Below are positions 1-13,400 of a DNA stretch of 64,000 bases, piece after piece. The DNA is from Tetrapyrgos nigripes. Taxonomy: Eukaryota; Basidiomycota; Agaricomycetes; Agaricales; Campanellaceae. The notes under the pieces were generated by a model, which worked only from the letters and a program-made list of their open reading frames with translations, did no database searches and was not told the origin of the DNA. The stretch covers positions 1,240,001-1,304,000 of the forward strand of contig JAACJM010000001.1 in NCBI GenBank assembly GCA_013368315.1, in the 5' to 3' direction. The first letter of the stretch is position 1, and every line of letters begins with the position of its first letter. The translations under genes were made by a program, and so were the position numbers.

Positions 1-262
1 GTTCATTGTCAGACACGCTCCCCTGAAGCTCAACTCAGTGCGTGTTTCAAGTCGCTGGTCTCATGATAGGATTCCAAGAACTGCTATGTTGACTGATTTA
101 TCTCCCAGTTTCCCATGTCATCCAGACTTTCCACCTTGCCTCCGATCGGATGGCAGGCTTAGCGCCAATCGCCTACAATGATCTGTAATCCGGTGGACGC
201 CGACCTTTTATATTTCATCGTGGTCATGAGAGCTACTACTGTCCTGTCTGTCCTTCTCTAGG

Positions 263-3200
263 ATGGAGATATTCGTTAGCAGCATTCACTACTACACCAG
301 TCTTCATACTGTGACTAGGGAGCTTGCTGATCTCCTACATCAAGACGACTACATCACTCGCTTCGGTGGTCTCAACTTCGACCTCCGTCCTCAAGGCCGT
401 GGACAGCGAAATAAGGGTCATTTGCACAGCGGGAATGCCTTCCTCACTTTGCCTTCTTGGGAGGTTGGGGAATTCTTCCTCAACGAGTATGGAGACCGCA
501 TCAATGGGAGACCTCCGAAGACATTGCGTATCGGTACCCGACTAATACGCTTCAAGAAAAGTCGATCGGAGTCAGGACGGCAAGACATTGTGGACCGCAT
601 ACTCGGGACGCCCTATGTCGATCCTGTAGCTGCAGAAGAACGGGATTGTCGCCTGGAAATCCTTCATTCAAAGAAGATCAACATACGGACTGTTCAGTTC
701 GGCTGGGATGGTCGAGATGGAATTTATTCGATAGAATGGGAGCATTCCCCTCATCCCGGAGGTGCTCTCACCTTTGATTCTGATAGAAGAGAATACCAGA
801 TCACAATAGATGACCCAACGACGCCAAAATGCCACTTGGTCATATCTATTCGCCCATCGCAAATAATTCAGCTTTCCGCACATGTCTCGTCGACAAAGGA
901 GCCTGTCCTATACTTTTCGCTTTCATCTCATCCAACATTCTTGCGGAAATTTCAAACAGAATCAATTAGCCTTTCGCTTTTTGGTGTCGAGATTGATGTT
1001 CCATTTGAAGGTCGAGAAAAGCCCAGTGAGCGACTAGCCTGCTTGCCGATTGCGGAGCATGATCATGTGGCAAGTCTCACTGTTGACTATTTTTGTTATC
1101 TCGAGCTAACTGATCTTGTAGGCGCCCTACACTTCCCTAGCCTTGCGCTTCATATGCAGCGCGGAGAGAGACCTCGAACAGTTTGCAGCTTTGTGCGTTG
1201 CAGCGCAATTCCGTTCTGTACAGAACTGGGACTATCCTGCTGCACGTGGAAGGCTATTCTCCTCAGCAATACAACGCAACGTTGAGACTGCTTTGAACGG
1301 TTTCCACTGGTGTGTCGCTTTCCAAGTTGAAGCACTCGTCAGGACTGCGTCTATTGATATGACAGAGGTGCTTCAAATCATCCCGGACATCGAGACTGTT
1401 GTCCGAAACAATGGAGAACGATATGCCGCCCGACTTCTGCAGTTCTTCGGACCTGAAGTCAAGTATTGGTACCCCGAAGAAGGACAAACTATCCGAGAAT
1501 TTTTTGCTCTGGTCAAAGCTGATTATACAAAGCAAACAGAGCTACGCTTCATTGCACCGTCTGAGACGAGTTTATTCGAATCCTTGCATCTGGAGGTGAC
1601 CCCTACCACCATGTTTTTTGAAGGTAAGCCTGCAGCTTTTGTGTGGTGCTCAGTATTTATGAGCTCTCCAGGCCCCTTTTTGGAACGATCTAACAGGGTC
1701 GTTCGTTTATACCCTGATCATCACGATTCTTTTCTGCGCGTTGCTTTTGTAGAGGAAGATGGCACGAGTTACAGATTTGATCGCGACATTGATGGACCAG
1801 CTTTCATTCGTGATCGTGTTGGCAGTTTCTTGGTCAATGGATTGACCATTGCAGGTCGAAAATTCGAATTCCTTGGATACTCCCAGTCAGCTTTGCGTGA
1901 ACACGCTGTTTGGTGAGTTCACTAAATGACATTCAACGACCCTACACGTTAACAATACGACCTCCAAGGTTCATGGAGCCTTTCAGGCTGAGCACTGGTC
2001 AAATGGTTGATGCCGACACCATCATCGCGGGGTTGGGAAATTTCAGTCGTGGGGATCTAATTCGCTGTCCTGCACGGTACGGTGCGCGAATAAGCATGGT
2101 TTGTTACTTTTCATAGCATACGAGTCACTCCATAACTCAACTGACTTTCGTACTGCAGGCTTTCACCGCCACGGAGCATACATCGATTTCAGTGGAAAAC
2201 ATCATGGTGATAGAAGATATTTCTACCCCTGATCGTAAATACGATTTCACGGACGGTGTCGGTGGGTATCAGTAAGAGTCCTTTAAACTGGTTCTTCACC
2301 TGACGTTTTCTTGCGGTAGGAACGATGTCAAGAGAAGTGGCCCAGGCTTGCGTACCGAAGAGGTCTGTGTCTCCCGCCATTCAAATCCGTATAATGGGGT
2401 CCAAGGGCATGCTTTCAATTGATCCAAGGCTTCAAGGTAAGCAAGTCAAGTTAACCCAATTTCCTGTAACTTATGTGGACACTTGTTAGGCTTGACGATT
2501 TGTCTGCGGCCATCCATGATTAAATTTGATGGGGCAGACTCACACACCATCGAGGTTGCAGAGGCTTTTGACAGGCCAAAGAAATACTATCTCAATAGAC
2601 CTTTGGTTATGGTATTGGAGGGCCTCGGAGTCCAATACACCGTCTTCAAGAAGTTCCAGGATATAGCTGTCGGCCAAGTGAATGACTCTACTCAGTCGCT
2701 TGAGAATGCTGCTCGGATGCTGGAACGCTTCGGACTCGGAAATGCGTTCAGATTGAACTCCGTGATGCTGAATCTCTCAAGTCGACTAGGCTTCAATGAT
2801 TTGGCTCAAGATCCTTTTTATAAGCAAATGTTAAAGTACGCAGTGTATCACGTACTCCGAGTAAGTCATATGCGACTGTCACTTCATCGACTTTTGCTAA
2901 CTTCTGCCCAGGACCTAAAAAACCACACCCGTATTCCCATTGAGAACGCCTGGACTTTGGTTGGCGTGGCTGACGTTCATCAAGTTCTGCAGGAGGGGGA
3001 AATATTTGCCTGCGTCAAACCCGCAAACTCAGATCCTATATTCTTGAAAGGTGACATCCTCATTAGCCGTTCTCCTGTCATTCATCCTGGCGACGTCCAA
3101 ATCGTACGTGCCATCGGAGAACCTCCTCTCGGATCGTGGTATGCAAAAGAGCCTTTGCAGAATACCGTCGTTTTTCCGACACAAGGTACGTATTCTTTTC

Positions 3201-4472
3201 TACTTTACTTGGCAAATGACTTCGACAGTCAGTAGGTTCTCGGCCGCTTCCTAACAAGCTCGGAGGGGGGGACCTTGACGGTAAGAGTTCTCTTGAACTA
3301 CGACCGCCTTGCGATAACTTGTATGAAGGTGATATTTTCGGGCTTATACCACTGGATTTTGTTCCCGAATTTCGTCTTCCCAGATCAAGTATCTGCGAAG
3401 CAGCAAGTTATGAACCTGCTGAGAGGAAGATGCTGAACCGTCCAAGTACAAGGAAGGATATTGCCGAGTTTGTTATGGAGTACATCAACAGTGACGTAAG
3501 TCGCCCTCTTTTGCGGTTCTGCATGCATTATGAACGTATATGAACACTTGTACATCGCAGTTAGTGGGCATGATAGCAACCACCTGGTTAAATCTGGCCG
3601 ATCAAAGTCCGGAAGGGATTTTCGACGAGAATTGTCTCAAGTTATCTCAACTACATAGTGATGCAGTGGACTATCCAAAAAGCGGGAACCCTGTCAATCC
3701 GAAGGAGATCCCGAGACTTCGTTTCAGGGAGAAACCTGACTACCAGGCTCCGGAAATTGTCAGGCCTGACAATGCTGATTTTTACGAGAGTTCGAGTGCC
3801 ATTGGACGACTCTTCAGGAGCATAGATCTACCCGACCTTCAAAACGAAGTAGTTGCCCCAAGAGAGCGTTTCAATGTCAGACGAAGAAGGAAGAAGCGAT
3901 CCCAAGCAGTTGACGGACTGGCGGACGCTTTTACTGCAGCACACCTAGAAGATGACGATCTCTCTCAAGCTGTCAACCAGTACGTCGCTCAATATCTTGA
4001 CAGCACTCACCACGTTACGCAAAGCGATCGTCTTCATGTCTCACGGATTTTCAACCAATATTGCTCTGAGTTGCACACTCTACTTGCTACCAATACACTG
4101 GGCTCGAGAATGGCAATGCTTTCCGAGCAAGAGGCGATGATTGGGACCATTGCGCAGAAGACCTCCATGCCACGGAAACGTGCGGAGCAAATCTCGAAGC
4201 TGAGGTGGGTGGTCTTCTCGGACATAAGATGCGCTGTCATTGCTAATCCTTTCAGCAGAGAGCAGACAGATATTCTCGTTCGGGGATTGTTGGAGACCTT
4301 GACGGGAGGAGAAGATCCGATGCAGAATTTGAGTCGAGCAAAACTGAGTTGGGACTTGTCATCCCGAGAGCGGCGGAAAGGGTCGGTTATCGGTGCACAG
4401 AGCTTCTGTTGGTTGACGCTGCTCGCTATTTTCCAGGTGACCAAAGAAATAGATGAAGATGACGCGGATTAA
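263..4472 (+). CDS. RNA-dependent RNA polymerase (RNAi type)
   Basis: Cell-type RNA-dependent RNA polymerase, the family of QDE-1 and Rdp1, which makes double-stranded RNA for small-RNA silencing. About 1,204 residues in 12 exons. The exon lengths sum to 3,615 bases, a multiple of three. The catalytic DLDGD motif lies at about residues 860-864 and is intact, although an intron (3281-3328) cuts the codon of its Gly. Other family hallmarks are DGVGTMS (around 2255-2330), SRSPVIHPGDVQ (around 3066-3100) and LADQSPEG (around 3590-3620). The ATG at 263 was chosen because the following MEIF and RRM-like N-terminus look like the usual start of fungal members. An upstream exon is possible but I see no sign of one. 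The length is normal and nothing is broken. Which silencing pathway it serves (quelling, meiotic silencing, other) cannot be told from sequence. Confidence 0.93.
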
Positions 4473-4866
4473 GAGTAGATTGTTACGGATGTTAGCCTAG
4501 TGTAGCAGACTGCAGTATGGAAGATGTAGGAACGACTCGCAGTACTATGTAGTATCCAGCGACCAATGCTGTTGACAAATTTGAACTGACGTTTATCGTC
4601 TACTAATTTCCCTCTCACAATGTCCAGTCACCTCAACAAATACGGTTCGGTCATACAGCTAGCACGCAGAGGGAGCCCACGGCGTGACGGAAGACGCGTT
4701 TGACCTTTGGAATAATTGTGATGGAGACTTGAGATGTACGGGGCGCCCAGCCTTTGTCTATTGTGATAGCCAATTTTAGTAGCTATTCGGTATCTATCTA
4801 TCTATCCCATTTACCGTCTTGGTTTAAATTGCAGTCTGGGCAGAGTTCAAATCTTGATGGTTCGCA

Positions 4867-4979
4867 TAGACTCGTAACCAGCCGTCCTGTGGAAAGTTTG
4901 ATGACAGTCGATCAAAGGCTTCGCCGACGGACTGATCGACTGTCATCAGTACTCTTGCGAAAGACTGGTAACGAGTCTA
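4867..4979. mobile_element. Foldback/MITE-like element with 10-bp flanking repeats
   Basis: Two arms (4869-4914 and 4933-4977) are imperfect reverse complements. Their inner 15 bases, GATGACAGTCGATCA and TGATCGACTGTCATC, match perfectly, and their outer ends read TAGACTCG and CGAGTCTA. The element is bordered by the direct repeats ATGGTTCGCA at 4857-4866 and 4980-4989, which look like a target-site duplication. It has no coding capacity. A 10-base duplication would fit a Mutator-like origin, but that is inference. Confidence 0.6.
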
Positions 4980-5440
4980 ATGGTTCGCATAGAATTCTGC
5001 CAGGGAACAAACGTGAGTTGTGCTTCTCTGGTTGGGCTATCTGCCTTTACCCATTGTTGTATTATTAGCTTCACTGCCTGCGAGATTAGTTTGAATACCC
5101 AAAGAGGTTGCCTGGGACACGTCGCTCATTGATCAGTTGTCGCTTCTCAAGTTCACTCAATGCTTATTGAGAGTCAACGCGACCGCGCAGCTGATTCTCT
5201 ATCAAAGGTTCGTGTAGAAATTTTAACCTGTGCACAATGACAACATCGCTTGGTCATTGGTACTCTAGTCATTCACTATGCTGCTCACATAGACGGCCGG
5301 AGTATTTGGAACTCGGGTCTTCAGCGCTTCAGCGCTCAGCTCTTCGTACGACCAACGGTCGCCATGCCCCAGATTTTCAGCAGCCGCCATCGTCATTTAA
5401 CCAGACAATACATACTTAACGTTAACATACTATTTTTCTA

Positions 5441-5615
5441 CAGTCAACTCTCTCTTAAGGCATACCCAGATAATGCATACTCTCTCATAGGGCATACCTT
5501 TTGGCCGTGACGAAAACCACTTTCCCTGCCAAAATGCACTCTCGAAAGGCATACTCTCTCATAAGGCATACCTTTTGGCCGTGACCGAGGGGTATGCTTA
5601 AGAGAGAGTTGACTG
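5441..5615. mobile_element. TA-flanked MITE with terminal inverted repeats
   Basis: The 175-bp element starts CAGTCAACTCTCTCTTAAG and ends with the reverse complement, about 26 bases with one indel. It is flanked on both sides by the dinucleotide TA, the insertion signature of Tc1/mariner-type elements. Inside, a 37-bp segment is present twice (5475-5511 and 5549-5585) with one mismatch. It is non-coding, so it would depend on a transposase encoded elsewhere. Confidence 0.65.
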
Positions 5616-7407
5616 TACATGTGCGCCACTCATTCACGGCTACATAGAACGGATATCCACTCAGAATCCACCTCAGGGTCGCCCTCGACTTACCGCCGGC
5701 ATGTCAGTCCTACTGCTGTATTAGGCTAAATGCAGATTTTCAGGCCGTCAGTGATACCGCTACTAATACAAGCTAATACACCTATTGGTGCAACGGTGTG
5801 TGAAGAACAGCGTAATGACATGGTGTGCGCCATCAACTACCCCGAGTAAAGACTTGGTCGACTGATGGCAAATGGCTTGCTCCATGCTTGCTCATGCTGC
5901 TACCGCGGTTCAATGCAGAGTCAATACGGGATGGTCTGTACGAACCATCAACGTAGGACTTGATCAATTGCAAGGGGCTGTTATCCTGGATACTCTTTCA
6001 CTCCTATTTCTGTCTAGTCTCACTCCACTGCATACTAGTTCTTCGTCAATAAATTAGAGAGAAGTACGAGCATCCTCGGATTTTTGATGGGTCTAGTCTG
6101 CCTACAGTCACAAGTTAAAATCTGCTTGACGACGTGTGTTACTGTGTATCTTTGGACGTCCACGATCCACGGGTACGAAATAATATGTGGATGTCTGTCG
6201 GATCTATCACACCCAGCAGTAGCCAATATCCGTGTCCAGAAGTTAATTAGGAAACATCAAATCTCTGGTGCTCGAAAATGGATTCGAAAACTTTAAATTT
6301 CCGAAGCCTCGGCAAGCGATCCGATTGGCTCGGATCCGCTTCCGATAGATTTCTGAAGCACGAAAACCTTTCGTTTCCAAATGAGTTTCCTGGTCCCTCG
6401 AAATTTTGACCTTTCTGAACTAACTTTTGGCCAATGAATATTGGTTAGTGCTGGGTGTGTATACTCTGTATACTACGAGGGACCAAGATTGCATCGGAGA
6501 GAATCAAAAAATAATCGGGAATTCGGCCTACCTGACGTGATTGCATTCTCGTTTCAGTGCGATTGTGGCCGACCATAAGTGAGTCAAGCCGCGGGCTGAA
6601 GCGGGCTGTCGGATCCGAAGCGTGCACTGATTCTCTGTCTGAATAATTTTCCAAGATCGCCGGTGACAATATGCTGACAGACTCCTTCACCCTTTGCCAC
6701 ATTACTCGTAGTATAGTCGGAAGTGCATGCTTCCATGCTCCACACGCGGACCCTGCAATAGGACTACTGGTAACGCATGAGACTAGAGACTACTATCTGT
6801 GCATATCTGTATATTATTATACACAAGAACCGGAAGCGGGAGGCTTTGCCTCGAGTTGTGTCATGATTGAAACCGAAAAATGACTAGGAGCCGGACTGGA
6901 CATCCTACTTCATATGGTCATGCTGAGGTGTTTCTGACTTGAGGACCCGATTATCATGCATACATATGAGACTTGTACATAAGTAACCAGAAGTAACCTC
7001 ATTTGCCACACATTCAGGCCGCCGGGTGGAGATCTTGTTTCATCACCAAGTGAACAAGTAAACGGAGTCAACACTTTGTAAGCAGAAAGTTCTTTAGACC
7101 TATGTATTTCTGCATAGGACCAGGTCATCAGGATGTTGTCGAGGAGGTGGATCGTTACCACCGGCGGAAAAGAAAAAATAGAAGAGAAGAAACCTTCCCC
7201 AAGTGTCCTAATAAAGAGATTTTAATTCTTTGTTTGGAGATGTATCATGGAGATGTATCATATCAAGTCCGAAATGAAAATGAAATGGCGGAAATGCCGG
7301 CGATGTCGCTATTTCTTACAAAGCAGCCAAACAAAAATTTGTATTTAAAGTGGTATATATCCTCATGGCTCAAGTCTCCCGTTCCTTCCCCGTTTGCTTT
7401 CGCTTTC

Positions 7408-10400
7408 ATGGCTGATACGCCTGGTGATGGTGCCACGCTCTACGGTGGACGCGATGACGTTGAGGCCCAAGGCTCAAGATCAGACACCAATTCTGATTCG
7501 TATCAAGATGTCGACGTTGCCCGTGCTGAAAGACAATTCAATGAACTGTCGCGTCAGTTGTCTCGCCTGAGTCAAAGAGGGGCTGAGAAGGAGTCTCCCA
7601 ATAAGGAGAAGAAGGGAGACACTGTGGTCACGGTCGTCGAACAAGACATTGAGAAAGCAGGTGAAGTTGGGGAGGTCTTTGACTTGTACGTATCGCTTAG
7701 CCCTCCTGTTTTTTCCTGACATTGTACGTTACTAGACGTGAATACTTGACTTCGTCGAATGACGCTAACCAGCAGGCTGGCATCAAACACAAGGTACGAA
7801 CTTCTACTGTATTCTTGCTGCTTAGACTCAGCCAATATTAGCATGTCGGTGTCACCTGGGAAGATATGTACGTAGACGGTATCGGCGGAGTGGATAATAA
7901 GGTGTGTCTGGCCGGTTTTGTTGATCAAGTTCCCCGGATGCTAACTTCTCGCGTCTAGTTTTATGTCAAAACTTTTGGAAGTACGTGCTGCATTTTGCGA
8001 CCGTGTTCACGCCCTAAACCTATTTTCAGACGCGATTCTGGCTTTCATTATTAGTCCGATCACTTTGTTATGGAGTTTGATCTCCCCCCTCTTTCCCTTG
8101 AAGGGTCTCTCCACTCGGACTATTCTTCACAAGTACGTTGGTTTGATAACCCTTGTCTAGAATGGGTGAAATTGATCTCTCTACAGAAACTCCGGCGTAT
8201 TGAAACCTGGTGAAATGTGCCTTGTCCTTGGATGTCCTGGTTCCGGTTGCACCACATTTTTGAAGACGGTAAAATTACTTGTTCCCAGTTATTTCTGGTT
8301 CTGATTTCCCCCCCCCCCCCCCCCCCCCCCCACCCCCTAGATGGCCAATAATCGGGAGGATTATGCTTACGTGGGGGGCGAAGTCTTGTACGCAGGAATG
8401 GATGCACGCGCGATGGCTGAGCATTATAAAGGCGAAGTGGTTTATAACGAAGAGGGTAATATTTGGCACTTGTCCATGATTATTGTCGTTGTTTCTGACA
8501 TTCTTTTATCAGATGATCGACATATTGCCACTTTGACCGTCGCGCAGACTCTTTCTTTTGCCCTTTCCACAAAGACACCTGGTCCCAACGGTCGTCTCCC
8601 CGGCGTCTCTAGAAAGGATTTTGACCGAGAGGTATTGGATACAATCCTGAGAATGCTCAACATCTCCCATACTAGGGAGACTTTAGTTGGTGACGAGTTC
8701 GTACGTGGTGTTTCAGGAGGGGAGAGGAAACGTGAGTCGGCGATCCGTGACGGCCTGATTTCTCATTCACCCCGATCTTCATTAGGTGTCAGTATCGCCG
8801 AGATGATGGCAACTCGTGCCAGAGTCCAGTGCTGGGATAATAGGTCCGTGTTTTGTTTCAACTCTATCTGGCCGTGCTGATATTTTTTCAAGTACGAGAG
8901 GCTTAGACGCGTCAACCGCACTGGACTTTGCAAAGAGTTTGAGGATCATGACTGATATTTTGGGTCAAACAACCTTCGTCACTCTGTATGTTCTGCATCT
9001 TCTCTTGATTAATCACCAACTTATGTGGCTTTCAAAGCTATCAAGCCGGAGAGGGAATCTACGATCTCTTTGACAAGGTCATGGTTCTCAGTGAAGGGAG
9101 GCAAGTGTTCTACGGACCTCCATCTGAGGCTCGTGCATATTTCGAGAATCTCGGTTTCAAACCCCTGCCTCGTCAATCAACCGCTGATTACTTGACTGGT
9201 TGCACCGATCCCAATGAACGGCAATTCGCACCTGGTCGCTCGGCCGACGATGTGCCTTCCACACCCACTGCTTTAGAGAACGCATTCCGCCTCTCCAGTT
9301 ACTGGCAACAACTCAACGAGGAGCGGCAAAAATACAAACAACTCCAGGCGACCGACAAAGCTGACCAAGAAGCTTTCCGTGCTGCTGTCGCTGCCGACAA
9401 GAAAAGGGGGGTCTCAAAGAAGAGTCCATACACGCTTGGATTTAGTGGCCAGGTTCGCTTTCTGGTTTTGCCTAGTTTGTCATCCATTTCTTAATGGCTG
9501 GCGTGATAGGTTCGTGCACTCGCGGTCAGGCAATTTCAACAACGGATACAGGACAAGTTCCAATTGTATACCAGCTTTTCGTTGTCGACAATCCTTGCCC
9601 TGGTTCTTGGCGGAGCCTTTTGGAACTTGCCTCCAAGCTCCGCCGGGGCATTCACCCGTGGAGGACTAATCTTCGTGGCCTTACTGACGACCTGCTTAGG
9701 TAAGCTGGCTGTGCGAAGTTTTTGTCTCTTTCGCTGACATCTTACTTAGATGCATTCGGTTTGTGACGATTTCATTGAGGCTGTGAGGTATAACTGACGT
9801 GTGCTGACTAGGTGAAATGCCGATGCAAATGGTCGGGAGGCCGATACTTCGAAAACAGACCTCTTATAGCTTGTACCGACCTTCAGCCATTGCGGTTGCA
9901 AATACGATTGCAGACTTACCCTTCTCATTCGCTCGAATTCTGATATTCAATATTTGTGTCTATTTTATGAGTGGGCTAAACAGATCTGCGGGGGGCTTCT
10001 TCGCTTTCCATCTGTTTTCGTACATCGCCTTCCTTGTCATACAAGGAATGTTCAGATTCTTTGGAATGATATGCACGAATTTCGATTCTGCTTTCCGACT
10101 CGCAACGTTTTTTATTCCCAATTTGTGAGTTTCAGATTCGTTTAGCCTTGGGTTGGCTCACCTGAATTCATGGTAGCATCGAATACGGGGGATATATAAT
10201 CCCAGTTGATAGCATGAAAAGATGGCTCTTCTGGATATACTACCTGAACCCCGTAAGTTATGCCTGGCAAGCGACAATGGAAAACGAGTTCAGTCGCATT
10301 ACGGTGCGTCTTTTCAGCGGTCGCACGACCTTCCTCTCATACGTCAACAGCTTACATGCGATGGGACGTACATTATCCCTCGAAATGGAGAGGGCCTTGA

Positions 10401-13400
10401 TCAGTATCCGTATGTTCTATCTTCCCCTTCCTGTGGATGACATGTTGATAATTGTTGCTTGTCAAGCGATGGTCTTGGTCCCAACCAAGTGTGTACGCTT
10501 TTTGGAGCTCAAGGGGGTAGCTCTATCATCACCGGAGAGCAATACATCAACGCGGGTTATGGTATTCACAGTGCCGACGAATGGCGACGATGTTTTGTGG
10601 TCCTCATTGGGTCCGTGTCATATAGCTTTCGCTTATCTTCTCACAGCTTACCTGCGATGAGATATACAGGTTTTTTATAGTTTTCCAGCTGGCTCAGGTC
10701 ATTGCTCTGGAGTACTTCCCTCAGTACGGTGCCTCCATGGGCGTCAATGTGTTCGCCCAAGAGGACGCAGAGCTCAAGAAGCTTAACCAGGCGCAAAATG
10801 AAAAAAAGCTGAGGAGGAGGCAGCAAGCTAACACTGACAAGACCATAGTTGCGACAAACAAGCCGTACGTTTGTTCAAATCTGGTTAGATGATCTCGCTG
10901 ATGAATTGCTGTAGAGCACCGGAAGGCCCGTACAGGAAGACTTTCTCCTGGGAACGCCTCAACTATGTCGTGCCTGTTCCTGGCGGTACTCGTCGTCTCC
11001 TTCACGATGTGTATGGATACGTGAAACCTGGTACACTGACAGCTTTGATGGGTGCCAGTGGAGCCGGCAAGACCACTTGCCTAGAGTAAGATGTCACTCT
11101 CTGTGACCAAGCACAAGACTGATGTCTCTTTTTAGTGTGCTGGCTCAGAGGAAGACCATCGGTGTTATCACAGGCGACGTACTCGTTGACGGAAGACCTC
11201 TTTCTTCTGATTTTGCGAGAGGAACTGCTTGTATGTTTCCACCCTTTCTCTTCCACATTCACTGATGACTGACGATACCCTACAGATGCAGAACAGCTTG
11301 ATGTACACCAAGGTTTGAAGCTCTTTCGATAATGAAGAATTTTACGCTCATGACTTTTCTTTTCTTTCCAGGAACCGCAACTGTCCGAGAAGCTATGCGT
11401 TTCTCTGCATATCTTCGCCAACCTGCGGAAGTATCTATCGCCGAAAAAAACGCTTACGTTGAAGAAATTATCGAGCTGCTGGAGCTGCACGATCTTACCG
11501 AAGCGCTTGTCATGACTCTCAACGTTGAAGCTCGCAAGCGTTTGACTATCGGCGTGGAACTTGCGAGCAAGCCCGAGCTCCTGTTGTTCTTGGACGGTGT
11601 GTTATGTCTATATATAGTTGTTCGAGCCAATCTCACGCTTATCCTCTTGTAGAACCAACGTCAGGTGTGTTATTTCTCTTTATCCTTTACTCTCAAGCCA
11701 ATCTCACACCTTCGACGCAAAATCTAAAAAGGTTTGGATGCCCAGTCAGCTTGGAATTTGGTGAGATTTTTGCGAAAATTGGCTGATCAGGGACAAGCCA
11801 TCTTGTGCACCATTCATCAACCTTCATCATTACTCTTCGAAAGCTTCGACCGTTTGCTCCTCCTGGAACGCGGTGGCGAGACTGTATACTTTGGTGACAT
11901 TGGTTCCGATTCACATGTTCTTCGCGAATACTTTGCTCGTCACGGTGCCGAGTGTCCTCCCAATGTCAATCCCGCAGAGTTCATGCTTGAGGCCATTGGT
12001 GCAGGAATAGCTCCCAGAATCGGTGACCTAGATTGGAAGGATGTATGGCTCGACTCTCCAGAATACGCTGAAGTTAGAAGCGAGATAGAACTGATCAAAC
12101 AACGTGGTTTGGCGAGACCTGTCGAGGAAAATAAAAAAACCTCAACCTGTATGTTTCCGTTTTTCCTTTTCCCCCTGGCCTTTGTTACTAAGTGAACTAC
12201 AGATGCCACTCCCTTCTTGTACCAGCTAAGGCTCGTCGTCCAGAGGAATAATCTGGCCCTTTGGCGATCGCCTGACTACATTTTTACCCGCCTCTTCGTC
12301 TGCATCTTTATTTCTCTCTGGGTCTCTTTATGTTTCTTGCAACTTGGGACGAGTCTTCGGGAGCTGCAATTCAGAATCTTTTCCATTTTCTGGGTGAGTT
12401 GATGTGTTTCTTCCGGTCTTCGAAAAATGCGCCTTACACATTTTAATAACACACCAGATTTCCGTTTTGCCGGCCATCATCATGACTCAGGTAAGGATGT
12501 GTCTTCGTGATCGTCATCTTTCAATACTGAGACCGCGATAAAAGATTGAACCGATGTTCATTCACAACAGGCGTATCTTCATTAGAGGTTTGTCCCCCCA
12601 TTCCTTAGGTTTTAATTTGACCCTGACTTTACGCTGTTCACTCAGAGGCATCGAGTCGCATCTATTCTCCTTATGTCTTCGCCATTGGGCAGTTGCTTGG
12701 TGAAATCCCCTACAACATTTTGTGTGGCATGTACGTGGTTTTATTCGCTTATTCCATGTTTGTGTCGACTGATCATTGAACAGCTGTTATTGGGTGCTCA
12801 TGGTCTATCCAATAGGATTTGGACAAGGAGCTGCAGGGGTCAACGGCACTGGTTTCCAGCTCCTTGTAATCTTGTTCACAATGCTTTTCGGTGTCTCCCT
12901 TGGTCAGCTTATTGCTGCCATCTCTCCAAGTGTCCAGGTCGCAGTTCTGTTCAACCCGTTCATTATGCTGGTACTGAGTACCTTCGCTGGGGTGACCATC
13001 CCGTACCCTACATTGAACTCTTTCTGGCGAAGCTGGCTGTACGAGTTGAACCCGTTCACGCGTCTTTTGGCGGCCATGTTATCCACCGAATTATTGTACG
13101 CATCAACCACTTCTCGCATGTCTGTCTTCGCTGACGTCTTCTATCTACAGTGGTCTCAGAGTGACGTGTAAATCTGACGAATTCGCCGTTTTCCAGCCTC
13201 CTTCTGGCCAAACTTGCGGGGACTGGGCGAACGCCTTTGTCCAACACTTTGGTGGCTACCTGGACGACAAATCAGCTACCTCTGATTGCCGTTATTGCCA
13301 GTATGAATTCGGTGACCAATTCTTCGAACCATTGAACATCCGTTATCAAAATCGTTGGCGAGACGCTTTCATCATCTTTGCTTTCTTTGGTATGTGTACC

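Larger units (their letters stand above)
4473..7407. other. Gene-poor stretch with repeats between RdRP and ABC genes
   Basis: No convincing gene in about 2.9 kb. Open frames here are short and show no family motif. The stretch holds a TATC tetranucleotide run (4791-4806), two small inverted-repeat elements listed separately, and a GC-rich imperfect palindrome around 6316-6341. The last few hundred bases are the likely promoter of the ABC transporter, with AT-rich TATA-like steps around 7339-7362. Confidence 0.6.

Noticed and set aside
6280..6420. GC-rich imperfect palindrome as a third mobile element in this gap
   Set aside because: Only a short centre (about 6316-6341) pairs, and there are no terminal repeats or target duplications.
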